Shown: positions 1 through 12,840, numbered from the stretch's first letter. The stretch: 64,000 bases of DNA from Chlorops oryzae (GCA_020466095.1 CM035806.1:139052475-139116474), one strand, 5' to 3'. Notes: a model not told the origin generated them from the letters alone. Numbers and translations are program-made.

Positions 1-3000
1 TGTATTTTTTAAAGCTTAGTAGAAAGTTGGAAAAAAAATTGTTTGTTGTTTTTGTAATTTTATTTTCAAAAATTAACCTTCTCCAAGCTTGGATGCAAAA
101 TTATATTTAGTTGCATCAAACACTTTCCACGCAACAACAGTTTGAAAATATAGGAATTTACATTTTTAATAGAAAAATGAAAAGATTTATTGCAAAAAAA
201 GTACTGTTCCAACTAATTTTGTTTAAAATCCTCTTTCAAAATTCTATTTGGTTATAAATACAACTAATATAAAATATTAAAACATAATTTCATCACTACG
301 TTGAAAAAAGGGTGCTCACTTGACGTGGCTTGACTCTGTGCCAATTTACAAACGAACTGAGAATTATAGGCGTCATGCTAAACTGCGTATGCTATGCACT
401 GATGCCAGATCGAGGAGTTTTTCCTGTTTTGAGGTATTTTTTTTTTTTTTAACCAAAAATCACTTTAAATGTTTACAAGGGATTTTTACTGATCGCTTTT
501 CTATAGAAAACAAAAATTAAGGGAATGTTTTTTCAATATCCAAAGGAAAAGAGTCACCAAAATACTGCCTAGCATCAGTGCTGGTTACAAAGTATGGAGA
601 ATTGAGTAAGAAAGGTTTTAAAATTCGGATTTTTGCATATTATCATGTGATATAAATTGAGGATGTATACTTTTGCACAATATTTAATTAAGTTTGAAGT
701 TTTTATTGTAGAACCACCATTAACTTTCAAGTTTAAAACTTTCAAATGAAGGATATTTAAACGATAAACATAAATGTTAAACAGCTCAAATATGCTTGAT
801 TGATATCTTCCCAAGGACTATCGATGCTATCGATGGGTGCAAATATCGATAGTTTTCCAGCTCTAATAAAAGGGGTCTAAAATACTCGCGACGGCCATTG
901 TTCGTGTGAAGGGCACGTTAAAAATTGGAATAATTTGCAAAATTTAATTGAAAGACGCAACGTCCCAGGCCGTAAACTCTTCAGCCGGAATATATGTATG
1001 TAAGTCCCTCAGCAAGGTATCGCTGATGTGGTTGAGATCGTCAGTCAGTCACTCAGTATGTCGAGAAAGCAGTTTTCCATCCATCTTCTATGATTTGGGC
1101 GTACCATAAATGTTTTTTTTTTTTACAGTGGAATGATATTCAATAAATATTAAATAAAATTTTTAAAGACATTAAAAGAACATCCTCCAATGGTTTTTTG
1201 GCAGTTTTGTTAGTAAAAAAAAAATGTTATGTTATATTTCTGTTTCTATTGTCTCACCCTTTATAAAATTTAGTTGTTCTGTTTTTTTTTTTTTTTTTTT
1301 TCTCTGCAATACCCACTGTGTACTTTCCTTTGTTGCCTCTGCTTTTGCTTCTGCTGGTGCTGTTGCTTCCGTTGGCACAAATTCGCACGCTGACTTGATC
1401 CCCATGTATAGGCGTATTATGTTCATAAATTTTATTGTGGTGGGGAATGCTCTGCCACGTATGCATGTGCACCATATTGTGGATCTATTTTGTTGGTTTT
1501 GCTGTTATCCTTACATAGGTGCGTTTTTGAATGGTCAAACTGCCTTCATGTCCACCTTGCCATTCATGTGCAATCGAAATTTTTCAGAATTAAAAAGCCA
1601 TTTCTTTATGGATGGATTTTGTGTGAAACACCTTTGAATACTGCTTCGAGAAGTTTGAAATTCAAGAAAATAATTTAAATATTTCGAAAATTTGCAATTG
1701 TGTAGGAAAATGGTCAATGGAAAGTGTTAGCAAAAAACACAAAAGGCTTGATAGTGAAATTGCGATTGCGAGAAAAAATTCCCCATACTTATGTATGTAT
1801 GTCACAAGCATGCAATGTAAAACAATGAAATCTTTGCTCTTTCCATACACTGTGGTGATGTTTCTGTACAATCGTGCTATAATGTTCTATATCTGCCATA
1901 GGAATATATTTTCTTAAAGCAAGAAACCCTTGGTACTTAGAGCTGGTGTGTAAGGACTAGCTTGAAGAGATCCATTCCGAACATAAGGATTGATTAGTCT
2001 TCACCTGTTCAATTTTCATAGAAGCAGTTATTAAAAATTTGACTTGAATCAAAAGTCTGGAGTATTTATTTACTTTAGGGGATTGCTGCTACCTAAAATA
2101 CAAGCTCCACAAAATCCACCTGAAATGTGACTGTCTCTGAAGGCAGACTAAGGTCCACCATAAACTGACACTTGACACAGAGAAAAGAGTCCATCTGTCA
2201 TCTTACCTTCCATGGGACTGGAGCTTTTAACGGCAATGAATAGCAACACAAATAAAAAGACCCATTATTTTCAAAACGATGTTGCGGATTCTTGGAAATT
2301 CTTCGAATTCAAAGAAATAGAAGAACATACAATCTGCGAAAAATGTATTGCAAAATAAATTACTTTGAAAATGTTTTGATTGAAAATTCAAATCGACTTT
2401 CCCACTCGATCATTCTCCGCGGCATAAGAACTCATTCGCTTCTTATTGAACTTCAATTTAAGTTTCCATTTCTTGAACACTATTTTCGCAAGTTTTGTTT
2501 TGAAATTGCCGTAAAAGCGATTCTCGCCCAACTACACCTCACATCGCCCTATTCGCGCAACGGGTACTTACATCAACATTGGCGTTGCAAACGAAATCAC
2601 TTACATGTCCTCGGGGAAATTTCCCAAACATCAAACTCCGCAATCCGCAATGTGAAATGGAATCGAAAATTAACCGTTAACAGTTTTCACGGTCTTTTTT
2701 TTCTAACGTGACTGGCAGCAGACCAACAGCAACAACGTTTATTGGAAAATGCAAAGAAAGGAAAGCATTCAAAAAAAAAAAAAAAAAACTTTAAGTAAAT
2801 GAGGGAAGGGGGGAAATGACCAAAGGATAAAAAATGTCATTACAATGGAAAGTACTTTAAGATTTTTTTTTTTTTTTTCTAAATAAACGAATCGAACGTG
2901 CCAAGACTTGCGACAAAAATAAAGAGGGAAAACCTCGACTGTTCTTGTTTAGCATGAGTTGAAAGATTCATAAGGAATAAGCGAACGAACATGGCTTCGA

Positions 3001-3480
3001 GGCAATGCACTATTTCTACCATATCTCAGGCAAATGATGTTTTCAGGCTTTTTATACAATTTTACGAATTATGGTCTTGAAAAAGGTAGTTTTCTCAGCC
3101 TTCAGATTTATGCCTTGAACAGGATTGCTGCAATTCCATAACGACCCGTATCCATGGTTGAAACGAGTAACAAATGACCTTGCTCGACTTAAAGGAACTT
3201 AACTGCCTTGGTATGTGATAAATGGTAGTTACTGGTTTTCAGTGCAAAACGAGAATCAGATGACAAACATCAGTTAGCGTACATGGACTCACTATAGGAA
3301 CGGAGCCTTAAACGGGGCTTTTGCTCATTAAAAGAGTCTTGAAGGACGAAAAATAACTCCAATGCTTCCGTGGTCTACTTCGGCTAATCCTTCAATTTCA
3401 GTGGGGCCACTTGATGGGAGTTGAGGTACATTCCAATAAAGTTTATATAAACTTTATAAATTGTATTTAGCCCTGACATG
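1..3480. other. Gene-poor AT-rich spacer
   Basis: No coding exon could be supported on either strand. The stretch holds many A or T homopolymers and scattered short open frames. The longest, at 1224-1637 and 2292-2711 on the plus strand, resemble no family I recognise and lack codon-like structure. A cluster of TATCGAT motifs near 818-851 is described separately. The region could contain a 5' untranslated exon of a gene lying outside the window, but nothing in the sequence proves that. Confidence 0.5.
818..851. promoter_or_regulatory. Cluster of DRE-like TATCGAT motifs
   Basis: Three TATCGAT cores lie within about 35 bp, and the last is a perfect palindromic TATCGATA at 844-851. In Drosophila this is the DNA-replication-related element bound by DREF, and it is common in housekeeping core promoters. 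No adjacent first coding exon is visible, so promoter function is inference. The motif can also come from a transposon, as at 46550-46557 in this window. Confidence 0.3.
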
Positions 3481-3485
3481 ATTAA

Positions 3486-3534
3486 TATATGATATATTAT
3501 ATATATATATATATATTATATATATATATATATA
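3486..3534. repeat. (TA)n microsatellite
   Basis: An almost pure TA dinucleotide run of about 45 bp, self-complementary and able to form a cruciform. It has no other recognisable content. Confidence 0.85.
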
Positions 3535-3998
3535 AAAACAGCTTTTTTTATTGTTTTTCCACCGAAATTGAATATTAAGGAGAAAATAACTTCAGTATTA
3601 AAATCGGTCAATGTTGATTTTGATTTCCAATTAGATTTTAAATGTACATACTTTTATTGATTTATTTAATATAATGGTGATAGGCACACTAAGACTAAGT
3701 CTTTTATAGCGCCAGGCAACAAAAATAATGGTCAACAAGAAAACAACAACAATAAAAAACGCGAAATAACTTACTTAACTTAAAATAACAATCAATTATC
3801 GAATTAAAAAGAAATGAATAAATAAACATCCAAATCTAAAACAAAATGCTTATCCATAACATAAATAGAATAATAGTACTGCTCTCAGACAAAACAAAAA
3901 TAAATGCACACATATTTTAGTTGGAAAAGGGAAGAATCAACAAACAACTGCGCCAAGTCAATATTACGACGGAATAACACAAGAATAAGCTTGAAAAA

Positions 3999-4627
3999 CA
4001 AGTAAGAAAGCTAAAGTCGGTCAAGCCCGACTTTGAAATACCCAGCGTCCCGACATTATGAGCGCACTATGTTTTGCTTCTCTATTTGTGGGCGTGGCAG
4101 TGGGAGGGCCACATAAATTATTTCCCTATACCTTTCATTCGCCTTGATGAACCTATGTTGCGAATTTGAAGCTTCTACGCCTTTTACTTCACAAGTTACG
4201 ATAAGCCCTTATTTGTGGGCATGGCTCGATGAGGACGGCGTCCATTTTTTCCCAGGATATGTCCCTTTTCGTAGTTTACCAGTACACCAAATATCAATGG
4301 AATGTGTTGAGTGGTTCGCAAGTTACAAGCATTTTACTGAAAACACAATAAATTCATTTGTGGGCGTGGCAGTGGGCGGATGTCTCCCATTTTTACTTAG
4401 GATCATACTCGGACCCCGATATACATGTGTGCCAAATTTCGACTTCATTGGTCCAGCCGTTTCGGAGGAGATCCGACCACGGACGGCAGACAGGACGAGA
4501 AATGTCTAAATCGATTCAGTTTTTGATCCTGATCATTTCTATATATATTTTTCTATATCTCCGGAGCTTAATTCTCCCTGTTACAAGATTTGCACAAACT
4601 AATATACCCCGCTTACGCTGGGTATAA
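3999..4627 (+). mobile_element. Interspersed repeat family R1, short copy
   Basis: This begins with CAAGTAAGAAAGCTAAAGTC and ends with GCTTACGCTGGGTATAA. Near the ends, ATACCCAGCG and CGCTGGGTAT form a short inverted pair. The interior contains one copy of a roughly 128-bp GTGGGCGTGGCAGTGGG-type unit and the sentence-like tail GACGGCAGACAGGACGAGAAATG before a conserved 3' portion. A longer relative lies at 9048-10267 and a decayed one near 12595. Similar GACGGACAGA-bearing interspersed repeats are familiar in dipteran genomes. Open frames through it are stop-poor repeats, not genes. Confidence 0.75.
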
Positions 4628-5437
4628 TGAGTAACCAAGAATTCTAAATGCATTTATATTGCGTAAATCTGTCGGTATATACAAACATCCGTCACAACGG
4701 TACACAACTGGGTTTGTATTGAAAGCACAAGATTTCTTGCATCTTATAATATACATATATATATATTACAGAGCCGTAGATAGAATTTTCGGGCACAGGG
4801 AAAATACCTTCGAGTCCCTTTGAGAATTGTTAAAATTACGACCCACATATGCTTTAGAAAAACAAACACACAAATATTTAGTCAAAATATTCTTGGCTCC
4901 TTGAGGTGGTCTTAAACCGGGGGAAAAGTACCCCCCATCCCCACGCCTACCACGGCACAGGTCCGTATATTTAAATTGAATATTATTTTGAGAGCATATC
5001 GAAACCATCAAGAAAGCAATACATCAACGAGATCATGGCCCATTGCCTGTGGCCCAACAAATCGTTTGTAGAAGGCAATTATGGAACGAAACAAGCACAG
5101 TCAGGCAAACAATTTTTTTTTTTTAATTTGCACATCTGTTAATTCATTACTGAGCAAGTGAGCAATCGAAAGCAATACAAAACTTTTGAGAAAATATCAA
5201 ATTCCATTATTAGGAGCTTTCGATCTGCTTCGAAATAAATATTCATGAGCAGATGGAGTAGAGTGTTGTTGTACTATACATAAAATTAAATCGTTTGCAA
5301 TTTTTGAGCTTCGATTCAATTTAATCTTTTTTTTTGATATCCAAAAAATTGTGTTGATTAATTTGCATGCGAAAGTTTTTTACTTTCACATTTAAGTTTA
5401 TAAAAAAATATGAAATAAAAAACAATTTTAAAAAAAA

Positions 5438-5865
5438 AGTAAGGGTGTTATATTCAGGCGAGCCTGACAATAAAATACCCGACACAGACCCACATGTTTG
5501 AATAGTTTTTAAAACCCGCCCAAAAAACAAGACCACTAAGAAAGAATAATCAAAAGATTTTAAAGGCTATTAGAGGCCCCATATACCGACTTTTGTTCAA
5601 TTTCTTTATCAAAACCGCCCCTTTGCCACGCCAACTTTTCCAACTTTTCTAAGTTTCATTCAAATATTTCGAAAAATTCCGATTTTGGGGCAGTTTTGGG
5701 ATTTTTGTGACAGACCCTAGTACTGGAGGTACGCTTAAAAATGGTCCGATCGGGTCCATTTTCGAACTCGTTTCTATATATATCTGGTCTATCTTGACTG
5801 GTTATGGGTGTTACACACAATCACACAAACGCAATATACCCTCGACAATGAGTATGTCCGGGATA
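5438..5865 (-). mobile_element. Interspersed repeat family R2, partial copy
   Basis: This copy is in reverse orientation relative to the copy at 7531-8381. It starts with GTAAGGGTGTTATATTCAGG and ends near CCTCGACAATGAGTATGTCC, which is a decayed form of the TTATACCCGACACACTC end. The hallmark internal segment (GACCCTAGTACTGGAGGTAC) recurs in every copy and explains the repeated short peptide TDPSTGGT seen in unrelated frames. It is shorter than the 7531 copy, so internally deleted. Confidence 0.7.
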
Positions 5866-6207
5866 AAAAATAGGAAACACAGGATATTTTACAAACCACA
5901 GTTTAGAAATGCTTATGGCGCTGACTGACGTATGAGCAATTTTTTCAGCGCAAACAATTTCTCACCCAGTTGTAAAAATATTCATGAAAATATGCATGCC
6001 TCTTAAGGGTGCTTTGCATGCATGCCAACCTTCCATGCCTCTTCATTTCTTTTTTATACAGGCTTGTCATAGGAATTCATGCATAGACAAAAACTGTTTG
6101 ATTAATGCTTGAGAACACATGAAATATATCTTCCCTACTGTGCATGAATCAATGATCCTGAGAACACAATAATCCAATTGCTGGAATTCGTTCGCCTAAA
6201 CAAGCAG

Positions 6208-6251
6208 TAACAATCCGATGTAGGCGGGTTCAATCCCCGCTGCGGCGAGCG
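6208..6251 (+). other. tRNA-like 3' half inside element A
   Basis: GGCGGGTTCAATCCCCGC has the shape of a tRNA T arm and B box, with a paired GCGGG/CCCGC stem around TTCAATC, followed by GCGGCGAGCG like an acceptor 3' strand. There is no matching D arm or anticodon arm upstream, so this is a fragment and not a tRNA gene. Confidence 0.45.
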
Positions 6252-6517
6252 TAATTTTTGAGAATACTTAGGTAGATAATAAATAATATAACATTTAAAA
6301 ATATTTCAAAACTTAGAGGAATAACTTGCTTTCATCCAAACATTTATGGAAAAATAAAAAGAATTTTGTAAGCACTTGTTGTATGCATGACGGTGTCTGA
6401 CAACTGGATAGGAAAAAACTTCCAGTTTATAACTGACAACCCCGCCCCCCTAATTGGGTCAAACTTTACCACAAATTTGAAAATTTACTTTGCATCTTTC
6501 TAAGTCGCAATTTTTCC

Positions 6518-6595
6518 GCCTGCGACAGGAATCGAACTCGAGCCCTCCTCCAGGTTACAAATCGCAACACGCTCCGATTACGCTACCGAGAGATC
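6518..6595 (-). other. Degenerate tRNA-like sequence inside element A
   Basis: Read on the minus strand it shows an A-box-like stretch (CTCGGTAGCGTAATCGG), an anticodon-loop-like TTTGTAA, and a B-box-like GAGTTCGATTCCT. The anticodon stem does not pair well and the acceptor stem is poor, so a functional tRNA is unlikely. It aligns with the better-folded counterpart at 20230-20303. Confidence 0.45.
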
Positions 6596-7530
6596 TCATT
6601 CGCGAGTGCTAGATATAATATATTAACGTTCGAAAAAATCGAACTGTAGACGCCTCGTATGTATGTACGATATCTATATAACATACATATTATTTTGGCT
6701 GGATTTACGATGTATTTAAGAAATTCAACGTTTTCAAGGATTCATGAATCAAACAGGATCATGAACGCATCAATCATGAATACTAGGAGCATGCGTTCTT
6801 GCTTTACAACTGGAGAAGAAATGTTTCATGTGTTTTCAAGGAGTCGTGTGAAACATGCATGATCATGAATTCTACTGGCATGCATTCTTGTTTTACAACA
6901 GGGGAAGGCATGAATCATGAATACAACGGGCATGCGTGCTTGTTTTTACAACTGGGGGGCATTGAATGAAATTGCGTATACGTAGGTAGAACTGAACGTA
7001 TTTATTTTTCGTTTTGATTGAATTTGCGAAGAAACATTAGTTGAAATACATAAATTTTTTTTTTTTTTTTGTCAAACTCTCAGCTTTAATTTGTTTTTTC
7101 TTATTTTTTGAGTAAATAAAAAAAAAATGGTGGGATTGTTTAAAGGAGGTCATTTTTATTGTAAAAGCATTTGTTCAACGAAAGGGCAACGATTTTTTCG
7201 CTATGCTCAAAATAATTCGAGCATAAATCGAGTGCATACACATTTGTTTATTTATTTTTGCTTTTCGTTTCCCTAATTATTTAACGCGTTTAGCTAAGCA
7301 AGCGGTTAAAAGAAGCAAACATTTATGTGGTGGCCACACTTCAAAACACACTTTTAAGTACATCTGAGTCTGAGTATGCTATGCACAGCCAAGTGCTTCA
7401 AGGCTTTTGATTAAGAAAATTCCCATTTCCCGGAATTTTGAGTAAGTTTTGTTGTTGTTCTATTTTCTTTTGCCTTTTGGCAAAACCAACGCCATGGAAA
7501 ACGTTCAGCTGGGGGGGAAAAAAGTTGCCT

Positions 7531-8381
7531 TTTATACCCGACACACTCTTTGTCGAGGGTATATTCCGTTTGTGTGGTTGTGTGTAACACCCATAACCAG
7601 TCGAGATAGACCATACAAAATATATAAAGAAATGATCAGCGTCACCAGGAGATCCGATTTATCCATGTCCGTCTGTCTGTTTGTATACACTTTTCTTATC
7701 GAAGGAGTTGAGCTATCTTGAGGAAATTTGGTATGCGTACTCACAGGTACATGAGTAAGAAGAAGTTCGAGAATGGACCCGATCGGACCATTTTAAAGGG
7801 TACCTCTAGTACTAAGTATGTAGGGTCTGTTATGAAAATCACAAAAACTGCTCCAAAACCGGATTTTTACAAGATATTTTGAGGAAACTTGATAGTTGAA
7901 CATATTTGAAGTCAAGTTATTCAATTTCTAAAAAATTGCAAAAGTGGGCGTGGCCGAAGGGCGTTTTTCGAAAATGGCTTCCTTCACCCGAAATTCAAAT
8001 GTGACTTGAAATTTGGCACTTATGCTTCCATTGTAGCCATTAACATCCTCCAAAAAAATGTCCTTGATTGGTCCATTATTAAGGGTACCTCCAGTACTAG
8101 GGTCTGTCACAAAACCCAAAACTGCCTCAAAATCTGACTTTTTCGAAATATTTCAATGAAGCTTAGAATTTGAGGGTATATTTAATCCTCCGATTGGAAT
8201 TCAAAAAATTGGAAAAGTGGGCGGGGCAAAGGGGTGGTTTTCATAAAGAAATTCAACAATAGTCGGTATATGGGGCCTCTTATGGCCTTAAACACCTCTT
8301 GATATTAAAAATTATTTGAACACGTGTGTCTGTGTCGGATATTCTATTGTCAGGCTCGCCTGACTATAACACCTTTACTTG
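7531..8381 (+). mobile_element. Interspersed repeat family R2, long copy
   Basis: Runs from TTATACCCGACACACTCTTT to GCCTGACTATAACACCTTTA. The ends do not form a long inverted repeat, but internal blocks such as GTACCTCTAGTACTAAG and GTACCTCCAGTACTAGGG occur twice. It contains GTGGGCGTGGCC segments with the same flavour as R1. The intact TTTTCTTATCGAAGGAG at 7692-7708 is the empty version of the site that is disrupted by a transposon at 28241-29425. Confidence 0.75.
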
Positions 8382-9047
8382 TTAAATGTTGAATTTACTA
8401 TATTTTGGCGCAAATGCAAATTGAACAGTCAACCTAGAGGAATACAATGTAAAGATAACAATTTGCGAATGAATATCGCCATAAAATTTTGTAGCAAAAC
8501 AGCAACAGTGGAAAGAAAGGACATTGGAGCTTTCGTTTTAGCATAAACTCAGATGAATTTCTATAGTAAACAGCAAAACAGCCAAGCTTGTAAGGCAGCA
8601 ACCAACCGAACAAATGAACCAACAAACGAACGAGCGAACGAACGACCGAGCAACGACATTTCCAGTATGTTTATTAAGCAGAAAATTTACCCGCGAAGCA
8701 GGAGCACTTAGTCTCGGAAGGCAATTGAGGCAATCGAGGCAAACAAGCAAAATAAGTGGAGTTAAATTGTACAAAAACGGTGAGCCATGAGCATTCTTCA
8801 GCGTAATTGCTGTTAATTGAGTTGAGTTCCTCCCTACTTTTGCATCAGCGGAAGGAGTCGGTGAATAAGCTCTCTTCTTCAGAGCGGCGTCATGCATCAA
8901 ATGACATCATATCGAGTTAAGGTTTCATCCTTCAAATAAATCCTAATTAACGTTGAAAAATTCCAGCGCACAAAGAATATAAGCAACCCAATTAGTAAAC
9001 ATTGCAGTACAAAATGCGAACACTCGGATCCAACAAAAAAAAAAAAA
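8382..9047. other. Spacer without recognisable gene
   Basis: Contains a short (CGAACGAG)n-like stretch near 8615-8655 and poly(A) before 9050. The open frames at 8434-8900 are not recognisable proteins. Confidence 0.5.
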
Positions 9048-10267
9048 AACAAGTAAGAAAGCTAAAGTCGGTCAAGCCCGACTTTGAAATACCCAGCGTC
9101 CCGACATTATGAGCGCACTATGTTTTGCTTCTCTATTTGTGGGCGTGGCAGTGGCAGGGCAACATAAATTAGTTCCCTACACCTTTCATTCGCCTTGGTG
9201 AACCTATGTTGCGAATTTGAAGCTTCTACGCCTTTTACTTCGGAAGTTACGAACAATCTTCATTTATGGGCGGTGGCAGTGGGCGGGCCACAAACAATTT
9301 TTTCCTACACCCTTCATTCGCCTTGGTGAAGCTATGTTGCGAATTTGAAGCTTCTCGCCTTTTACTTCGGAAGTTACGAAAAAATTTTATTTGTGGGCGT
9401 GGCAGTGGGCGGGCCACAAAAGATTTTTTCCTACACCTTTCATTCTCCTTGGTGAACCTATGTTGCGAATTCGAAGCTTCTACGCCTTTTACTTCGGAAG
9501 TTACGAAAAATTTTCATTTGTGGGCGTGGCAGTGGGCGGGCCACAAAAGATTTTTTCCTACACCTTTCAGTCGCCTTGGTGAACCTTATGTTGCGAATTT
9601 GAAGCTTCTACGCCTTTTACTTCGGAAGTTATGAAAAATTCTCTATTTGTGGGCGTGGCAGTGGGCGGGCTACATAAATTTTTTGTTCCTACACCTTTCA
9701 TTTGCCTTGGTCAACCTATGCTGCTAATTTGAAGCTTCTTACGCCTTTTACTTCACAAGTTACGATAAGCCCTTATTTTTGGGCTTATTTGTGGGCGTGG
9801 CTCGAGGAGGGCGGCGTCCATTTTTTGCCAGGATATGTCCCTTTTCGTAGTTTACCAGCACACCAAATATCAATGGAATGTGATGAGTGGTTCGCAAGTT
9901 ACAAGCATTTAATTGAAAACACAATAAATTTCATTTGTGGGCGTGGCAGTGGGCGCATGTCTCCCATTTTTACTTAGGATCATACTCGGACCCCGATATA
10001 CATGTGTGCCAAATTTCGACTTCATTAGTTCAGCCGTTTCGGAGGAGATCCGACCACGGACGGACGGACAGACGGACAGACGGACAGACGGTCAGACGGA
10101 CAGACGGACAGACGGACAGACGGTCAGACGGACAGACGGACATGTCTAAATCGATTCAGTTTTTGATCCTGATCATTTCTATATATATTTTTCTATATCT
10201 CCGGAGCTTAATTCTCCCTGTTACAAGATTTGCACAAAACTAATATACCCCGCTTACGCTGGGTATA
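9048..10267 (+). mobile_element. Interspersed repeat family R1, expanded copy
   Basis: Same ends as the 3999-4627 copy, but the internal block has been amplified. Five tandem units of 126-131 bp start at about 9187, 9315, 9441, 9568 and 9699, each opening with CATTCGCCTTGGTGAACC or a variant. The single-copy tail then follows, with a GACGGACA minisatellite at 10055-10142. Unit variants differ by single substitutions and 1-5 bp indels, so the array expanded before some divergence. Long open frames here reflect the repeat, not protein coding. Confidence 0.8.
10055..10142 (+). repeat. GACGGACA minisatellite
   Basis: About eleven 8-bp units GACGGACA with occasional GACGGTCA variants, inside the R1 copy. 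The corresponding position of the 3999-4627 copy has about two broken units, so the array length is variable between copies. Confidence 0.9.
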
Positions 10268-10847
10268 AAAAGAAACAATGAAAAATTAGATCCGTTGCTT
10301 GGATTTCGGTTTTCGGAATCGATTTTCGAATAATTTGATTTGTAATTGATTTGTTTACTCACACCGCGAATCGATTGGAATTATATTCGCACTCATTAAT
10401 TAAGCCCCTAACTGAACATTGCTTTCGTACATTAATCCCCTGTCCTTAAATGGATTTAGAGGTATGTTGTATATGTTATGGGATTGCATAAGAGATAAGC
10501 AGGAATGTTAATTATTTGAAACACTCAAATTATTTAGTTGGCAGCACTCTCCGGAATTAAGAATTAAACCATTTAAGATATATTGGTGTACTGTAGGTCG
10601 TTTGTGCTATTCGAAGACCAATTGCAAGAGACATTACTTAAGGTCATATAGATTCACTGCCACTAGTTTAGGGGAATCTCTGCTCTAAGGCCTTTAAGGA
10701 AGACTTGGGAGAGAAAGGCCTTTGGGAAAATTTTTAAGGAAAGTATTTTTTTTTTAGTTTTTTGAAGATTTCAAAATCGAATTTAAGCAAACAGTGTCTA
10801 ATTAGCAGCCAATAATCATCACTTCACGATTGTCAAAAAGCATAACG
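10268..10847. other. Spacer, nothing recognisable
   Basis: AT-rich sequence with no supported gene and no repeat that I can match elsewhere in the window. Confidence 0.5.
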
Positions 10848-11236
10848 ATGGCCTCGGAAAAAGTAAACGAGACTGTATGCAACCAGCCTATTAATAGCTT
10901 ACAAAGTATACGAGATTGTAAGCGACCTACCCCACCATAGCTTACAAAGTATACGAGATTATAGTCGAACTGCCCACCAATAGCTTACAAAGTATACGAG
11001 ATTGTAAGCGACCTACCCCCCACCAATAGCTTACAAAGTATACGAGATTGTAGGCGACCGGCCTACCAATAGCTTACTTTATGTGATGGTAGTAGGCTGG
11101 AACTCTATAAAACGGCTACGCTCGAAACAAAAAAAAGTATACTAGGATGGTATATGAGGTCGTATGCATTACCGCCTACGGCCTACGAAATATGTTGCGG
11201 TGCATCGTTTCTGTAAGCAGCATTTTGGCCGCTGGG
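10848..11236 (-). mobile_element. CCCAGCGGCCAA MITE with internal tandem repeats
   Basis: Reverse-oriented copy ending in GCATTTTGGCCGCTGGG. The interior holds about five tandem units of 36-40 bp built on AGCTTACAAAGTATACGAGA. The other terminus (GGCCTCGGAAAAAGTAAACG) is degraded. Sister copies are at 12005-12230, 22343-22654 and 25467-25723 and carry different numbers of units. Confidence 0.7.
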
Positions 11237-12004
11237 AAACGACAGTTTTAAGTCCCTTATATGCTATCCTCGATTGCGAAGGCTGAAACCTCGTGGACTC
11301 GCAAAGTGAGAGCATTCTTTTTTGTTGTCTTTGAACCTTAATTAATTCACAGAAAAATTTCCACTCGAAATAATATTAATATATTTATATCAGAAATTTT
11401 TCTATAAAATTATAAGCAAATGGATGAATATCGAGGAAAGCTGTCTTTGATTTAATTTTGAATTTAATTTTTTATTTATTTTTATTTCTGTTTTAAATCA
11501 AATAAACAGAATATTTACCTGATTTATGCTTGAAAACGCATCGTTTAAAGCACGTAATCAATTATATATTGACGATAATGTTCTGTTGAAGCGCTTCCCA
11601 AATAACGTCGGAATCGCGTTTAAGCCTCATTACTATTTGTTTACCAACGGTTTTTTCTTGTTTTTTTTTTTTAAAGGGCTTTGCTTGGTTATTTATCAGC
11701 TTAAATTAGTGCCATCAAATTAAAATGTTTATTCCCGTGATTTAAAAAAAAAAATTAAACTTTAAAGTATAAGCAAAAACCTTAAAACTGTTTAGTTTAA
11801 CCCATTACTTCCCAGCAATGAAAAGCACTAAAATATTTTGAATTCTTCTCAATCTCAAAAGGCGTGCATTTAATTTTTGATTAAGTGAGATTTTAATAAA
11901 ATTTTCATAACTATTTGCGATGTTTAAAGAAGCTAGATTCCAAGAGAAAAGTTCCTGAGAGTTCCTGTCCTGTTCTGTTTTGTTCGACTCACAACATGTT
12001 TATA
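11237..12004. other. Spacer, nothing recognisable
   Basis: AT-rich. A short open frame at 11526-11723 has no recognisable similarity. No promoter or splice pattern supports a gene. Confidence 0.5.
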
Positions 12005-12230
12005 CCCAGCGGCCAAAATGCTGCCTACAGAAGCAATGAAGCGTAACACATTTTGCAGACCGTAGGCGGTAATGCATACGACCCCATATACCATCCTAGT
12101 ACACTTTTGTTCGAGCGTAGCCGTTTTGCAAAGTGACCGCCTACCACCAACACATAAAGTAATCTATTGGCAGGCAGGTCGATTACAGTCTCGTATACTT
12201 TGTAGGCGGTAGGCACTGTTGGCCACTGGG
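12005..12230 (+). mobile_element. CCCAGCGGCCAA MITE, short copy
   Basis: Starts CCCAGCGGCCAAAATGCTGC and ends with inverted CACTGTTGGCCACTGGG. It has one internal unit, against three or more in sister copies. Non-autonomous; there is no coding frame. The superfamily is not settled because no clean target duplication is visible. Confidence 0.8.
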
Positions 12231-12594
12231 TTATTATTTTTTACCTCACTCTTCGATCCTTTTGTCCTTCAAATCAGAATAAAAACTACAAAAAAAAATT
12301 ATTTAAATAAAAAAGATTGTCAGCCTTTCAAGCTGCACCATATTTTAAGAGCTTAAAAGCATAAACTCCCATTAGTGGTAAAAGAAGTGCCTAAAAGTTT
12401 GTAATGTTAACATTCAACCATGATTTTGCTGGTCAGGAGTTTTTTATTTTTGTCTAAGCGGCTTTTAACCTTCAAAATTAAAAAAAAAAAAAAATTGTGA
12501 AAATTGTGGTGTCCTCAAAATAGAAGAATGGGAAGTATTAGGCTTAAAATGATTTGTGGCTCAAGTTTTGATTCTAGTGTTTTTCTTGCATAAA

Positions 12595-12840
12595 CAAATA
12601 AGAAAACTAAATTGGCTCAGACTGGCAATGATTTAATACTCAGCTTCAGAATCTTTTACTCACGTTATCGTCAAACGTTTGGCGTGGCATTTGGCGAATC
12701 ATGGTCAAGCTAAATTCCGAACTGGAAGCTTCAATGCATTTTCGCAAGGAAGCTACGGCAAGCTCTTATTTGATGTGACGTGGCTATGAAATGATCAGAT
12801 TCATTTTTGGAAGAGATTTTTTCATTCTAGTTGTTCGCTT
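12595..12840 (+). mobile_element. Decayed copy of repeat family R1
   Basis: AATAAGAAAACTAAATTGGC followed by GATTTAATACTCAGC parallels the R1 start, and GAAGCTTCAATGCATTTTCGC with GGAAGCTACGGCAAGC parallels its internal unit. Heavily diverged and truncated at the 3' end. Confidence 0.45.

Larger units (their letters stand above)
5966..6956. mobile_element. TIR element A carrying tRNA-like modules
   Basis: The ends are CCCAGTTGTAAAAA and, inverted, TTTTTACAACTGGG. The subterminal regions are rich in CATGAATCATGAAT and GCATGC motifs. The middle (about 6205-6610) matches the middle of a second element at 19728-20753, although the two have unrelated termini. Both cores carry a tRNA 3'-half on the plus strand followed some 300 bp later by a tRNA-like sequence on the minus strand. 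No transposase frame is present, so the element is non-autonomous. Confidence 0.65.

Noticed and set aside
1224..2711. Plus-strand frames of 137 and 139 codons at the left end of the window
   Set aside because: No recognisable domains, biased composition from T-rich DNA, no splice or promoter context.
9266..10243. Several 60-120 codon frames in the R1 repeat
   Set aside because: They follow the 128-bp and 8-bp tandem units, not a conserved protein.
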